From Alcaligenes faecalis (GTDB lineage: Bacteria > Pseudomonadota > Gammaproteobacteria > Burkholderiales > Burkholderiaceae_B), in NCBI RefSeq assembly GCF_009497775.1, contig NZ_CP031012.1, forward strand, positions 558,001 through 622,000: 64,000 bases of DNA, in the 5' to 3' direction. The notes below the pieces were generated by a model. It saw nothing but the letters and a program-made list of their open reading frames with translations. It ran no database searches and was not told the DNA's origin. Each line of letters starts with the position of its first letter. Positions within the stretch are counted from its first letter, which is position 1. The position numbers were made by a program, and so were the translations under genes. Positions 27,889-38,106 of this stretch are shown here, in pieces.

Positions 27889-29667
27889 ATGCGCAAATCC
27901 GGCTTTTGCCTGTTGTTCTCGATAGTCCTGAGCCCTGCAGTATGGGCTCAGTCTTCCGTTCCCGATGTCATTATTGATCCGGGGGGCGTGCCCCCCCAGG
28001 CGCTGAAAGAAATTCAGCGCGCGGTCAGTGCCATTACGCGTTTGGCGGAAGACCAGGACCTGGGAGAGGTCTCGCGTCTGCGACGCCGGGCTCACGATGC
28101 GACCGTCTCCGCCTTGCAGACCCAGGGTTATTTTGACTCTGTGGTCACGCTGGAGGTGGGCGAAGATTCCAGCGGTGAATATTGGGACATCATTATTCAG
28201 CCGGGTGAAATCACGCGTGTACGCGACATCGCTCTGGACTTCAAGGGCAAGATTCAGGAGCCGGAATACCAGGTGCGTCTGGAAGGGATCAAAGCCAGCT
28301 TTCCCTTGAAAGTGGACGATCCCTTTTTGAATTCGGTCTGGTCCTCCGCCAAGTCGGATCTGCTGGAAAGCGTACAGCGCCAGGACTTTTACTACGCCCG
28401 TTATATCGACACACGGGCGACGGTCTTGGCCGATGAAGGCGTGGCCGACCTGTCCCTGAAAGTGGATAGCGGGCCGCGGGTTCGCATGGGCCCGCTGGAA
28501 ACCACCGGCCTGAAGCGAGTCCCCCAGTCTCTGGTAGACCGCTATGTGCGCTATACCCCCGGTGATCCTTACGATCAGGACAAGCTGGACGAGTGGCAGC
28601 AATCTTTGGCTGCCACCACTTTTTTCCGGGGGGCTTTTGTCACGTTGGATGAAGAGGCCGGCAAGAAGAAAGAACTTCCGGATGGGGATGTAGAACTGCC
28701 CGTGCGTGTACGGGTGACAGAAGCGCCATCCAAGCAGTTCACCGGCTCTTTGGGTTTTGACAGCGACCACGGGGCGCGTGTTGAAGCCTTGTATCGAAAG
28801 AATATTGTGTTTGGCCTGCCAATCTGGTCCGAGGCCGGTATTGGCGTGGATAAAAAGCGCCAGCGGGCCTTTTATGACATCCACTTGCCGCCCACCATTA
28901 GCGGCTACAAGAACAGTTTTGGTGTTCTGTACGATCGTTCCGACATTGAAGGTCTGGACACAGAACGTGCGGCCTTGGGCTGGAAGCTGCGCCAGGAACG
29001 GCAGGCAGCGGGCAATAGCCGCGTGGAATACGAAACCGAATGGGGTTTGCTGGGAGCCTGGGACAAGACCAAGATTTCCGGCCTGCCCACCCGTGAAACG
29101 CCTTCCGCAATTGCAACCTGGCAATGGCTGCGTCGCGACGTGGACAAGAAATACGATCCGCGCGAAGGCAATCTGATTGATTTCGGCGTGGGTGCTGGTG
29201 TCACCCTGGACAAGGGCGAGACCTTTTACCGCAGCAATTTGCGACTGCAACAGTGGTGGCCAGTTGGAGAGCGGGATATTTTGTCCCTGCGGGGTGAAAT
29301 CGGTAAGGTTTGGCGCATGACGGACCGCACACCGCCTGATTTCGGTTATCGAACCGGGGGCGCTCGCAGTGTCCGCGGCTACAAATATCAAAGCATTGGC
29401 CTTCAACAAGGCGATGCCGTGGTGGGCGCGCCCGCCATGGCCGTAGCCAGTGTGGAATACACGCACTTTTTCACCAGCATGTATGGCATGCGTGCCTTTG
29501 TGGACGTGGGTGATGCTGCGCCCAGCTTTGGTGATATGGATTTAGCCTGGGGCTACGGTTTGGGTGCGGTTGTGCGCACCCCCGCTGGTCCTTTCAATCT
29601 TGATCTGGCCTACGGCCAGCGAGACAGACGCGTACGTTTGAGCTTTTCTTTGGGAATCGCATTTTAA
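27889..29667 (+). CDS. tamA: Translocation and assembly module subunit TamA
   Basis: 592 residues, Omp85 family. A signal peptide (CLLFSIVLSPAVWA) is followed by three POTRA domains (about 35-275) and a 16-stranded barrel; GYRTGGARSVRGYKYQSIG (near residue 485-503) is the conserved RGY motif of strand 6 loop. It ends in SFSLGIAF, a typical C-terminal strand. With TamB it inserts some outer-membrane proteins, including autotransporters. The stop overlaps the tamB start by one base. Confidence 0.95.
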   Translation: MRKSGFCLLFSIVLSPAVWAQSSVPDVIIDPGGVPPQALKEIQRAVSAITRLAEDQDLGEVSRLRRRAHDATVSALQTQGYFDSVVTLEVGEDSSGEYWDIIIQPGEITRVRDIALDFKGKIQEPEYQVRLEGIKASFPLKVDDPFLNSVWSSAKSDLLESVQRQDFYYARYIDTRATVLADEGVADLSLKVDSGPRVRMGPLETTGLKRVPQSLVDRYVRYTPGDPYDQDKLDEWQQSLAATTFFRGAFVTLDEEAGKKKELPDGDVELPVRVRVTEAPSKQFTGSLGFDSDHGARVEALYRKNIVFGLPIWSEAGIGVDKKRQRAFYDIHLPPTISGYKNSFGVLYDRSDIEGLDTERAALGWKLRQERQAAGNSRVEYETEWGLLGAWDKTKISGLPTRETPSAIATWQWLRRDVDKKYDPREGNLIDFGVGAGVTLDKGETFYRSNLRLQQWWPVGERDILSLRGEIGKVWRMTDRTPPDFGYRTGGARSVRGYKYQSIGLQQGDAVVGAPAMAVASVEYTHFFTSMYGMRAFVDVGDAAPSFGDMDLAWGYGLGAVVRTPAGPFNLDLAYGQRDRRVRLSFSLGIAF

Positions 29668-32600
29668 TGGCCTGGGTTCGGCGCTGGTTCCGATATTTCG
29701 CCTTGTGGGGCATTCCCTTTGTGGTGATTGCCCTGCTGCTTGTTTGCGGCTTTGTGTATTGGGTGCTGGCCAGTCAGGCCGGGACACGCTGGGCCTTGCG
29801 TACGGCTTTGCCCTATGCGCAGGGCAGCGCTCAAGGGGTACGCGGAACAATCTGGGATGGCTTGAGTATCGACCACTTGGTGCTGGGTTTGCCGGATACC
29901 CATGTGGATATCGAGCGTTTGCGCTTGCAGGCCAACTGGAAAGAGCTGTGGGAACGCCGCCTGCACGTGGTGGAGCTGAGCGCTCAGAAAGTGGACGTGG
30001 CCTTGACCTCCTCGGATGCGCCCAAGTCCGACGAACCCTTCAAAATGCCCGAGCTGCCGATCAGCATTGCCGTGGACAAGCTGGCCTTGGGTCAGTTCTT
30101 GTTGACGCAGGATGGCACGCCCTTGCCGGTCGCGATTGCGGACTTGTCCTCGGCGCTGGCCTTGGATTCCGACAGCGCGCAACTGCGTCTGTACGATTTG
30201 ATGGTGGCCAATGAGTCCATTCGCGCTGGGTTTCAGGGCGAAGTGGAATTGGCGGGCCTGGAAGCGCCTTACCCGGCACGAGCCGATATTCAAGTCATTG
30301 CTCGCGGTTTGACGGCCGATTCGCCTATTTGTGCGAAACAGTATTTGCCTGCTTATGCAGAGCAGTCGAAATCTGGCAAACCTGCCGTGAAGGTAGTAGC
30401 CGATCAGTCCAAAAAAACAGGTGCCGCTGAAACGGTCAAGACCAGTGCCAAGGCTGCAGCAGCTCCCGCTGCTGCGCAAGCTGACAAACAGACTGCAGAT
30501 AAAGCAGCAGAAAAATCATCAGAAAAAACGTCGGAAAAAGCTGCAGAGCAAAGTGCCGAACCTGCAAAGACTGCGACAACACAGCAAGGTCAATCTGAGG
30601 CCAGCGCACCGAGTCACGCAGCTCCTGCCAGCCAGCCAGTCGATCAGCCAGTAGACGCCCATGGTGTCGCCGGAGTCATCAGCTCCGAGCCCGAGGGCAG
30701 TGCAGGTCTTGTCGATGAAGAACGTATCCAGGAGCCGGTTGCTGTTCCTGAGCCCGAGCCTTTGCCTGATTGTGTGGTCAACGCTCAAATCACCTTGAAT
30801 GGCTCTCTGGAACAGGCCACCTTGCTGCTCAACGGTCATGGCCAAGGCTATAGCCTGGACGCCAGCGCAGAGTTGAGCCCGCTGGACTCCGTGCCCGTGC
30901 GTCAGGCCAAGCTGGCTGTGAAATTGCCGGACGAGTCTTCGCTGGATGCGGATTTCGCCTGGGATGCCACCCAGGAAGGTGTGCACGTTCAGGATCATTT
31001 CAAAGGCCAGTTCCGCAGCGACAAGCTGGATCTGCACGCCTTGCTGGGTGATGTGCTGCCAGACGCCCTGATCAATACCCAAGGTCAGTTCGATGTGATC
31101 CTGGCGGATAAAGAGCAATTGCTCTCTGCTGATGTGGATGTGCAGCTTTTGCAGGGCAGTCGCTGGAACAAGCAGACCGCTATCGGGCAGATCAAGGCCA
31201 AAGCTTCGGCACCGGCTCAGCCGGGCCAGCCAGATTGGTGGCGATTGCTGTCGGTTTCGGATGTGCTTACCGATATGAAGATTGGTGACAACCAGGTTCT
31301 GCTGAAAGGTGGCTTTGGAATGTCCGGCAAGGCCGAGCTGGATTTGCTGGCGAAGGTCTCTCGTGCCGAGCAGCTGTGGCCTGGTCTGGAACTGGGCAAG
31401 GCTTCGGCAGAAGGGCAGTTGCGTGGCGATATTGCTCATCACACCTTGCAGCTGAAAGGCCAATACGATTTGGGTGGCAAGGCCAAGGGGCAGTTAGGTC
31501 AAGGTCTGGCCGAGGCCGATCTGGCTCTGGAAGGTGGCTGGCACTTTGCCGATCAGGGCAAGGCCGCGTATTGGGATGGCAAGGTAAACCGTTTGGTAGC
31601 TGACCATGCCGGATTGATCGTGCGTTTGCAGTCGGCTCTGCCTGTACGCTTTACCGATGCTCTGCGAGCACCGGAGCCTCCGGCTCAAGTTGCCAAGGCA
31701 GATGCACAAGCAGATGCCAAGGATCAAGCCAAGGTAGAAGGTGATGTAGCAGGCCAGGGTACTGCCAAGGAAGAAGCGACTACGTCAGCGACCGCACAGA
31801 CGGCTGCTTCGTCTGCTCCAGCGGCAGCAGAGCAAGCGAAGGCACAAGCTGGCGCTTCCGAAAACGCAGCTGATAAAGCAGCAAAAGCTCCCAAGACCCC
31901 CGAGCCATTGGCTCCCTGGTCAGTCCGAGTCGGTGCCGGTACCTTGAGCACCACAGTTGATGGTGAGCCCTGGATCAACCTGCGTCACCAGGAGTCCAGC
32001 TACCAGCCTGGCCAATGGGCCAGCCGTGGTGAATTACTGGATCTGGTCTTGTCCGAGCCCCGCATCGCGCGCTTGCTGCGTAAAGTTGGCGTAGAAGAAA
32101 ACGCTGACAAGGCCAAGGGTGGCGTTAAGATTGTTAAGCACAAGAAAACCCAGCCGCCTGAAATTGATATCAAAGCCCGTTGGGATCTGAAATTTAATGG
32201 CGCCTTGTCTGGACAAGTGCGCGTCGACCGCGTTGCCGGGGATGTGCAGGTCTTTGCGGAACCGCCCATGTCTTTGGGCCTGGAAGACCTGAGTATCGTC
32301 ATCAATGCGAAGCCTACTTCGGCCACGACCAGCCGTCTGGATGCTCAGATGGATGTGCGTACCAAGGAAATGGGTTACGTCACCGCCAAGGCGCAGACTC
32401 CCATTCACGGGCTGGCCCTGAACGAGAACGATCGTAAAACGGTTAGCATTCAAGCCAATATCGACGACTTGAGCTGGACGCGCCTGTTCCTGGGTGATGC
32501 CATGGAATTGGGCGGCCGTCTGAACGCGGACGTGAATATTGATGTGGGCGCGAAATGGGCCTGGACCAGCCGTGGCACGGTAACGGGCCGCGAGTTGCGC

Positions 32601-33809
32601 TTCACCCGTCTGGATGACGGTATCCGTCTGATTGATGGTCAGCTGGATGCTCGTTTCGATGGCGATATTTTCAGGTTGGAGTCCTTGAGCTTCCCGGCTC
32701 GCCCACGGGTAGAGCCGCAAGAGTGGCGTACGGCGACCTGGCTGAAAGAAAGCCCGGATGCCAAGGATGGCAAGCTGACGGTGTCGGGACAATGGAATCT
32801 GAGCACTCAGCAAGGGGCTTTTGGCGTCGATATTTTCCGCTTCCCGATTCTGCAACGTTCCGACCGTTACGCCATGATGTCCGGCAATATCGCCTTGAAC
32901 ATGGAATTGCCGCGCATTGCGATTACCGGCAAGGTCGAGGCCGATGCGGGCTGGTTCAACCTGGACATGCTGGGTGGCATTCCTACCGTCGATAGCGATG
33001 TGGTGATTGTGCGGGCAGGTGACGAGCCTGCTTCCGAGCCTTCCCAGGCCGCTACTGACATGAGCATGGAAATTGATGTGGACCTGGGCCCGCGCTTTTA
33101 CCTGACGGGTTACGGCGTGAACTCCGGTCTGGTCGGCAGCCTGCGCGTCACCATGATTGGCGGCAAGCTCACCGGCATGGGTGCTTTGCGCACTCGCGGG
33201 GGCCGTATCGAGCTATACGGTCAAAAACTGATGCTCAAGCGCGGAACCGTGACCTTCCAGGGCGACATTACCTCGCCTATCCTGGACATCGAAGCCTTGC
33301 GTACCGGCCAGGCGGTAGAGGCAGGTGTTAAGGTAGCCGGTACGGCTCGCAAGCCCAGAATCGATCTGGTGTCCTATCCGGAAGTCAGTGAAGTTGAGAA
33401 ACTGTCCTGGCTCCTGCTGGGCCACGGCCCGGATGATTCCGGTGGCGATATGGCCTTGCTGCTTAGCGTGGGTACCTCTTTCCTGGGCGATGGTGAACCC
33501 TTCTATCGCAAGTTCGGGATTGATGAAGTGGCCATGCGCTCGGGCGATCTGGGCAGTGCCGGTAGCATTTTGCCGGTGGAAAGTGTGGTCAAATCCCTGA
33601 ACAGCGGCACCAGCAACGAAGAGCGCAAGTTTATTGCGATCAGCAAGGCACTGACGGCGGACATTTCCGTTAGCCTGGAGCAGGCCATGGCCGATACCGG
33701 TACGGTGGGTCGGGCCAGCTACCGCCTGGCGCGGGGCCTGACAGCCGAGGTCAGTGCCGGTACGGTAAACGGTCTGGCCCTGATTTACCGCTGGTTCTCG
33801 AAGGATTGA
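29667..33809 (+). CDS. tamB: Translocation and assembly module subunit TamB
   Basis: 1380 residues: an N-terminal membrane anchor (about 10-32), a long periplasmic beta-helical groove and a C-terminal DUF490 domain (about 1050-1380, with GGRIELYGQKLMLKRGTVTFQGDITSPILDIEALRTGQAVEAG). It bridges the envelope from inner membrane to TamA. Two low-complexity Ala/Lys/Glu-rich stretches stand out: residues about 251-332 (SSEKTSEKAAEQSAEPAKT) and 674-749 (AKADAQADAKDQAKVEG), neither part of the usual fold. Overlap with tamA implies coupled translation. Confidence 0.95.
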   Translation: MAWVRRWFRYFALWGIPFVVIALLLVCGFVYWVLASQAGTRWALRTALPYAQGSAQGVRGTIWDGLSIDHLVLGLPDTHVDIERLRLQANWKELWERRLHVVELSAQKVDVALTSSDAPKSDEPFKMPELPISIAVDKLALGQFLLTQDGTPLPVAIADLSSALALDSDSAQLRLYDLMVANESIRAGFQGEVELAGLEAPYPARADIQVIARGLTADSPICAKQYLPAYAEQSKSGKPAVKVVADQSKKTGAAETVKTSAKAAAAPAAAQADKQTADKAAEKSSEKTSEKAAEQSAEPAKTATTQQGQSEASAPSHAAPASQPVDQPVDAHGVAGVISSEPEGSAGLVDEERIQEPVAVPEPEPLPDCVVNAQITLNGSLEQATLLLNGHGQGYSLDASAELSPLDSVPVRQAKLAVKLPDESSLDADFAWDATQEGVHVQDHFKGQFRSDKLDLHALLGDVLPDALINTQGQFDVILADKEQLLSADVDVQLLQGSRWNKQTAIGQIKAKASAPAQPGQPDWWRLLSVSDVLTDMKIGDNQVLLKGGFGMSGKAELDLLAKVSRAEQLWPGLELGKASAEGQLRGDIAHHTLQLKGQYDLGGKAKGQLGQGLAEADLALEGGWHFADQGKAAYWDGKVNRLVADHAGLIVRLQSALPVRFTDALRAPEPPAQVAKADAQADAKDQAKVEGDVAGQGTAKEEATTSATAQTAASSAPAAAEQAKAQAGASENAADKAAKAPKTPEPLAPWSVRVGAGTLSTTVDGEPWINLRHQESSYQPGQWASRGELLDLVLSEPRIARLLRKVGVEENADKAKGGVKIVKHKKTQPPEIDIKARWDLKFNGALSGQVRVDRVAGDVQVFAEPPMSLGLEDLSIVINAKPTSATTSRLDAQMDVRTKEMGYVTAKAQTPIHGLALNENDRKTVSIQANIDDLSWTRLFLGDAMELGGRLNADVNIDVGAKWAWTSRGTVTGRELRFTRLDDGIRLIDGQLDARFDGDIFRLESLSFPARPRVEPQEWRTATWLKESPDAKDGKLTVSGQWNLSTQQGAFGVDIFRFPILQRSDRYAMMSGNIALNMELPRIAITGKVEADAGWFNLDMLGGIPTVDSDVVIVRAGDEPASEPSQAATDMSMEIDVDLGPRFYLTGYGVNSGLVGSLRVTMIGGKLTGMGALRTRGGRIELYGQKLMLKRGTVTFQGDITSPILDIEALRTGQAVEAGVKVAGTARKPRIDLVSYPEVSEVEKLSWLLLGHGPDDSGGDMALLLSVGTSFLGDGEPFYRKFGIDEVAMRSGDLGSAGSILPVESVVKSLNSGTSNEERKFIAISKALTADISVSLEQAMADTGTVGRASYRLARGLTAEVSAGTVNGLALIYRWFSKD

Positions 33810-33840
33810 TGCGGGCTTGCCCGGCGCAAAGCGGGCAGAG

Positions 33841-33875
33841 AATTGTGGCGCAAATGACATATTTGCGCCGCAATT
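33841..33875. repeat. Hairpin between tamB and dcd
   Basis: 15-bp stem with one wobble, aattgtggcgcaaat / atttgcgccgcaatt, loop GACAT. No T-run follows, so it is a strong RNA structure that could stabilise the tamB 3' end or act as a Rho-assisted stop. Confidence 0.5.
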
Positions 33876-33937
33876 GGCTTGTGCGTGTATCTAAACGATA
33901 AAATAACCGGTTACTGATTTAAGGCGGCTAATTTCTT

Positions 33938-34501
33938 ATGAGTATCAAAAGCGACCGTTGGATTCGGCGGGCTGCTGCCCAGGGCATGATCGAGCCTTTC
34001 GAGCCAGGCCAAGTGCGCAATGTAGACGGACAACGTATCGTCAGCTACGGCACCAGCAGCTATGGCTACGATGTGCGTTGTGCCAACGAATTCAAGATTT
34101 TCACCAACATCAACTCGACCATCGTGGACCCCAAGGCCTTCGATGAAAAATCCTTTGTGGATTTCGTCGGTGATGTGTGCATTATTCCGCCCAATTCCTT
34201 TGCGCTGGCCCGCACGGTTGAGTACTTCCGTATTCCCCGCAGTGTGCTGACCATGTGTCTGGGCAAAAGCACCTATGCCCGTTGCGGCATCATCGTGAAC
34301 GTGACCCCGCTGGAACCCGAATGGGAAGGCCACGTCACCCTGGAGTTTTCCAACACCACCCCGCTGCCCGCCAAGATTTACGCCGGTGAAGGGTGTGCAC
34401 AGATGTTGTTCTTTGAAAGCGATGAAGTGTGCGAAGTGTCGTACCGCGACCGCGGCGGCAAATATCAAGGTCAGCTAGGCGTTACCCTGCCTCGTACCTA
34501 G
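33938..34501 (+). CDS. dcd: dCTP deaminase
   Basis: 187 residues, trimeric dUTPase-fold enzyme making dUTP from dCTP. Motifs: [20 protein letters not shown] (28-47), [59 protein letters not shown] region with the catalytic Arg and Glu. It supplies dUTP, which must then be hydrolysed to dUMP for ThyA; the dUTPase domain at 16985-18394 and thyA at 39304 are both in this window. The decarboxylase gene starts 9 bases after the stop. Confidence 0.96.
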   Translation: MSIKSDRWIRRAAAQGMIEPFEPGQVRNVDGQRIVSYGTSSYGYDVRCANEFKIFTNINSTIVDPKAFDEKSFVDFVGDVCIIPPNSFALARTVEYFRIPRSVLTMCLGKSTYARCGIIVNVTPLEPEWEGHVTLEFSNTTPLPAKIYAGEGCAQMLFFESDEVCEVSYRDRGGKYQGQLGVTLPRT

Positions 34502-34510
34502 GAGTTCTGG

Positions 34511-36784
34511 ATGAAGTTTCGTTTTCCTATCGTCATCATCGACGAAGACTACCGTTCCGAAAATACGTCAGGCCTGGGCATTCGAGCCCTGGCCTCGGCG
34601 ATAGAGGCCGAAGGCGTAGAGGTTCTCGGGGTCACCAGCTATGGTGACCTTAGTTCTTTTGCGCAACAGCAAAGCCGCGCGAGCGCCTTCATTTTGTCGA
34701 TTGATGATGAGGAATTCGATGTGGATTCCCCGGAGGATGTCGCCAATGCGATCAAGAACCTGCGCTCCTTTATTGGCGAGCTGCGGTTCCGCAACGAGGA
34801 CATCCCCATCTACCTGTACGGCGAGACGCGCACCTCGCAGCATATCCCCAACGATATTCTGCGCGAGCTGCATGGCTTCATTCACATGTTCGAGGACACG
34901 CCCGAGTTCGTGGCGCGTCACATCATCCGTGAAGCACGCTCCTACCTGGAAAGCCTGGCACCGCCGTTTTTCCGCGAGCTGGTCAAATACGCGTCCGACG
35001 GTTCTTACTCCTGGCACTGCCCTGGGCACTCGGGTGGCGTCGCCTTCCTGAAAAGCCCGGTAGGGCAGATGTTTCACCAGTTTTTTGGTGAAAACATGCT
35101 GCGCGCTGACGTCTGTAATGCGGTCGATGAACTGGGCCAGTTGCTGGACCATACAGGCCCGGTAGCCGATGCCGAGCGCAACGCTGCCCGTATCTTCCAT
35201 GCCGACCACTGCTTTTTCGTGACCAACGGCACGTCCACATCCAACAAGATCGTCTGGCACGCCAACGTGGCCAATAACGACGTGGTGGTGGTGGACCGTA
35301 ACTGCCATAAGTCGATTCTGCACGCCATCACCATGACGGGCGCCATCCCGGTGTTTCTGCGCCCCACGCGCAACCACTTGGGCATTATCGGCCCCATCCC
35401 GCAGGACGAGTTCCTGCCGGAAAACATTGCGCGCAAGATCGAGGCCAATCCCTTTGCCAGCAAGGCCAAGAACAAGAAGCCTCGTATTCTGACGCTGACG
35501 CAAAGTACGTACGACGGCGTGATCTACAACGTCGAAATGATCAAGGAAACTCTGGATTCCAAGATCCCTACGCTGCACTTTGATGAAGCCTGGTTGCCGC
35601 ATGCGGCTTTCCACGACTTCTATCACGACATGCATGCCATTGGTGCGGATCGTCCGCGCACCAAAGACACCATGATTTACGCCACGCACTCCACACACAA
35701 AATGCTGGCTGGCTTGTCGCAGGCGTCGCAGATTACGGTGCAGGATGCGGAAAACCGCCCCTTGGACCGCAACGTGTTCAACGAAGCCTACCTGATGCAC
35801 ACCAGCACCAGCCCGCAGTACGCAATTATTGCGTCCTGTGATGTGGCTGCGGCCATGATGGAGCCGCCCGGCGGCACCGCACTGGTTGAAGAAAGCATTT
35901 GCGAGGCCATGGACTTCCGTCGCGCCATGCGCAAGGTATCCAAGGAATATGGCGAGAGCGACTGGTGGTTCAAGGTCTGGGGCCCGGACAATCTGCCTGA
36001 CGAAGGCATAGGCGAGCGCGACGACTGGATTTTGCGCTCCGACGCCGAATGGCACGGCTTTGGCAAGTTGTCGACCAACTTCAACATGCTGGACCCGGTC
36101 AAAGCCACGGTAGTGACTCCCGGCCTGGATATTTCCGGCACCTTTGCCGAGCAGGGCATTCCTGCCGCCCTGGTCTCCAAGTATCTGGCCGAGCACGGCG
36201 TGGTGGTCGAGAAAACCGGCCTGTATTCCTTCTTCATTCTGTTCACCATTGGTATCACCAAGGGTCGCTGGAATACCTTGCTGACCGCCTTGCAACAGTT
36301 CAAGGACGATTACGACCGTAACCAGCCCATGTGGCGCATCTTGCCGGACTTCTGCAAGACCCAGCCCACTTACGAGCGCATGGGCTTGCGTGATCTGTGT
36401 CAGCAGATTCACCAGGCTTACCGCAAGTACGATCTGGCCCGCCTGACTACCGAGGTTTATCTGAGCGACATGATTCCCGCTCTGAAACCGTCGGATGCCT
36501 ACGCCAAGATGGCGCACGGCGATATCGAACGCGTTGGCATTGACGAGCTGGAAGGTCGAGTAACGGGTGTCTTGCTGACGCCTTACCCTCCTGGCATTCC
36601 TTTGCTGATTCCTGGCGAACGTTTTAACTCGCGCATTGTGGAGTACCTGCAATTTGCGCGCGAGTTCAATGCCCGCTTCCCCGGCTTTGAAACCTATGTG
36701 CATGGACTGGCGCAGGATATTGGCCCTGATGGACTGCCGCGCTACTACGTAGACTGCGTGCTTGAGTCTGAAACGAACGAGTAA
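34511..36784 (+). CDS. Orn/Lys/Arg decarboxylase (biodegradative, fold type I)
   Basis: 757 residues with the three-part layout of AdiA/LdcC/SpeF: an N-terminal wing (receiver-like, 1-130), the PLP domain and a C-terminal domain. The PLP lysine is K397 in HSTHKMLAGLSQ, with DEAWLPHAAFH and CHKSILHAI upstream and TPYPPGIPLLIPGERF at the C-terminus. It decarboxylates a basic amino acid to a polyamine precursor; which one cannot be read with certainty. AGGAG lies 6 bases before the ATG, and dcd is immediately upstream. Confidence 0.93.
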   Translation: MKFRFPIVIIDEDYRSENTSGLGIRALASAIEAEGVEVLGVTSYGDLSSFAQQQSRASAFILSIDDEEFDVDSPEDVANAIKNLRSFIGELRFRNEDIPIYLYGETRTSQHIPNDILRELHGFIHMFEDTPEFVARHIIREARSYLESLAPPFFRELVKYASDGSYSWHCPGHSGGVAFLKSPVGQMFHQFFGENMLRADVCNAVDELGQLLDHTGPVADAERNAARIFHADHCFFVTNGTSTSNKIVWHANVANNDVVVVDRNCHKSILHAITMTGAIPVFLRPTRNHLGIIGPIPQDEFLPENIARKIEANPFASKAKNKKPRILTLTQSTYDGVIYNVEMIKETLDSKIPTLHFDEAWLPHAAFHDFYHDMHAIGADRPRTKDTMIYATHSTHKMLAGLSQASQITVQDAENRPLDRNVFNEAYLMHTSTSPQYAIIASCDVAAAMMEPPGGTALVEESICEAMDFRRAMRKVSKEYGESDWWFKVWGPDNLPDEGIGERDDWILRSDAEWHGFGKLSTNFNMLDPVKATVVTPGLDISGTFAEQGIPAALVSKYLAEHGVVVEKTGLYSFFILFTIGITKGRWNTLLTALQQFKDDYDRNQPMWRILPDFCKTQPTYERMGLRDLCQQIHQAYRKYDLARLTTEVYLSDMIPALKPSDAYAKMAHGDIERVGIDELEGRVTGVLLTPYPPGIPLLIPGERFNSRIVEYLQFAREFNARFPGFETYVHGLAQDIGPDGLPRYYVDCVLESETNE

Positions 36785-36790
36785 ACCCGC

Positions 36791-38020
36791 GTGACCCCTA
36801 TTTTTGATGTTGCCGTCATCGGCGCAGGTGCGGCCGGCATGATGGCTGCCAGTATCGCAGGCCAGCGCGGCCTGCGAGTGGTATTGATTGATCACGCTGA
36901 AAAGCTGGCCGAGAAAATCCGTATTTCCGGTGGAGGGCGCTGCAACTTCACCAATACAGGTACCTCGCCAGAGAATTTTCTATCCAAGAACCCGCACTTT
37001 TGCCGTTCGGCCCTGGCTGGCTATACCCCCCAGGATTTTCTCCAACTGGTGCGAGAGTACCGCATCGGTTTCCATGAAAAGCACAAAGGTCAGCTTTTCT
37101 GTGATGACTCCAGCGAGTCCATCATCCAGATGCTGCGTCAGGAGTGCTTGAAAGGGCAGGTGTCCTGGCGCATGCCCTGTTCGGTGCAGTCCATAGGCCG
37201 TAGCGAAGAGGGCTTTGTGCTACGTACCAGCCAGGGCGATTTGAATGCCTTGCAGGTCGTTGTTGCGACCGGCGGTATGGCGATTCCGCAACTGGGTTCC
37301 ACGGACTATGCCTTGCGCGTGGCGCGTCACTTTGGTTTGAAAGTGATCGAACCGCATCCGGCTCTGGTGCCTTTGACCTTTGATGGTCGGGACTGGAAGC
37401 CATTTTCTGCCTTGAGCGGGATGGCTTTGGAGGTGGAAGTCAGCACGGGGCAGGGCAAGCAACGCCAGGCTTTTCTGGAGGATTTGCTGTTCACGCACCG
37501 TGGCCTGTCCGGGCCGGGGATCTTGCAGATTTCCAGCTACTGGCAGTCGGGCGAGAGCATTAGTGTGGACCTGGCTCCCGGTCAGGATATCGCGCAGCAG
37601 TTACTGGATTTGAAGGCGGGTAGCCGCCAGCAGTTGGTCACTGTCTTGTCGACCTTGTGGCCTCGCCGTCTGGTCGAGCAATGGCTGGACACCTCGGACT
37701 TGTTGCCCAAAGGTGTGGGACAACAACGTCTGGCTGATTTGCCGGACCGCGTATTGCGTGCGGTGGGGCAGGTGATTAATGCCTGGGAGTTGAAACCCAG
37801 TGGCACCGCAGGCTATAAAAAGGCGGAAGTAATGAGCGGCGGCGTGGATACACGCGAGCTGAATCAGAAAAGCATGGAAGCACGTAAAGTACCCGGCCTG
37901 TTTTTTATTGGCGAAGCGGTGGATGTCACCGGCTGGCTGGGCGGGTATAACTTCCAATGGGCCTGGGCTTCGGCGGCGGCGTGTGCACGTGCACTGAAGG
38001 CGCAAGTAGCTCAGAGCTAA
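36791..38020 (+). CDS. FAD-dependent oxidoreductase, HI0933/YhiN (BaiN) family
   Basis: 409 residues starting at a GTG. N-terminal dinucleotide motif GAGAAGMMAASIAGQRG (10-26), the family motif KIRISGGGRCNFTNTG (43-58), VVATGGMAIPQLGSTDYA, and C-terminal GEAVDVTGWLGGYNFQWAWASG-type FAD closing motif. Members include BaiN, but the physiological reaction of most is unknown. It begins 6 bases after the decarboxylase stop, so the two may be one transcript. Confidence 0.9.
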   Translation: MTPIFDVAVIGAGAAGMMAASIAGQRGLRVVLIDHAEKLAEKIRISGGGRCNFTNTGTSPENFLSKNPHFCRSALAGYTPQDFLQLVREYRIGFHEKHKGQLFCDDSSESIIQMLRQECLKGQVSWRMPCSVQSIGRSEEGFVLRTSQGDLNALQVVVATGGMAIPQLGSTDYALRVARHFGLKVIEPHPALVPLTFDGRDWKPFSALSGMALEVEVSTGQGKQRQAFLEDLLFTHRGLSGPGILQISSYWQSGESISVDLAPGQDIAQQLLDLKAGSRQQLVTVLSTLWPRRLVEQWLDTSDLLPKGVGQQRLADLPDRVLRAVGQVINAWELKPSGTAGYKKAEVMSGGVDTRELNQKSMEARKVPGLFFIGEAVDVTGWLGGYNFQWAWASAAACARALKAQVAQS

Positions 38021-38106
38021 GTAAACGAGCGGGAGCGGCAAGACGCAGTGTTTGCGGCCGCTTCTGAAATCAACAGGATTGTGTGCTGGTTTGTCAGGGA
38101 GGCGAT

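Noticed and set aside
38021..38106. Glycine riboswitch upstream of gcvH
   Set aside because: Only about 85 bases lie between the genes and none of the conserved glycine riboswitch segments is visible.
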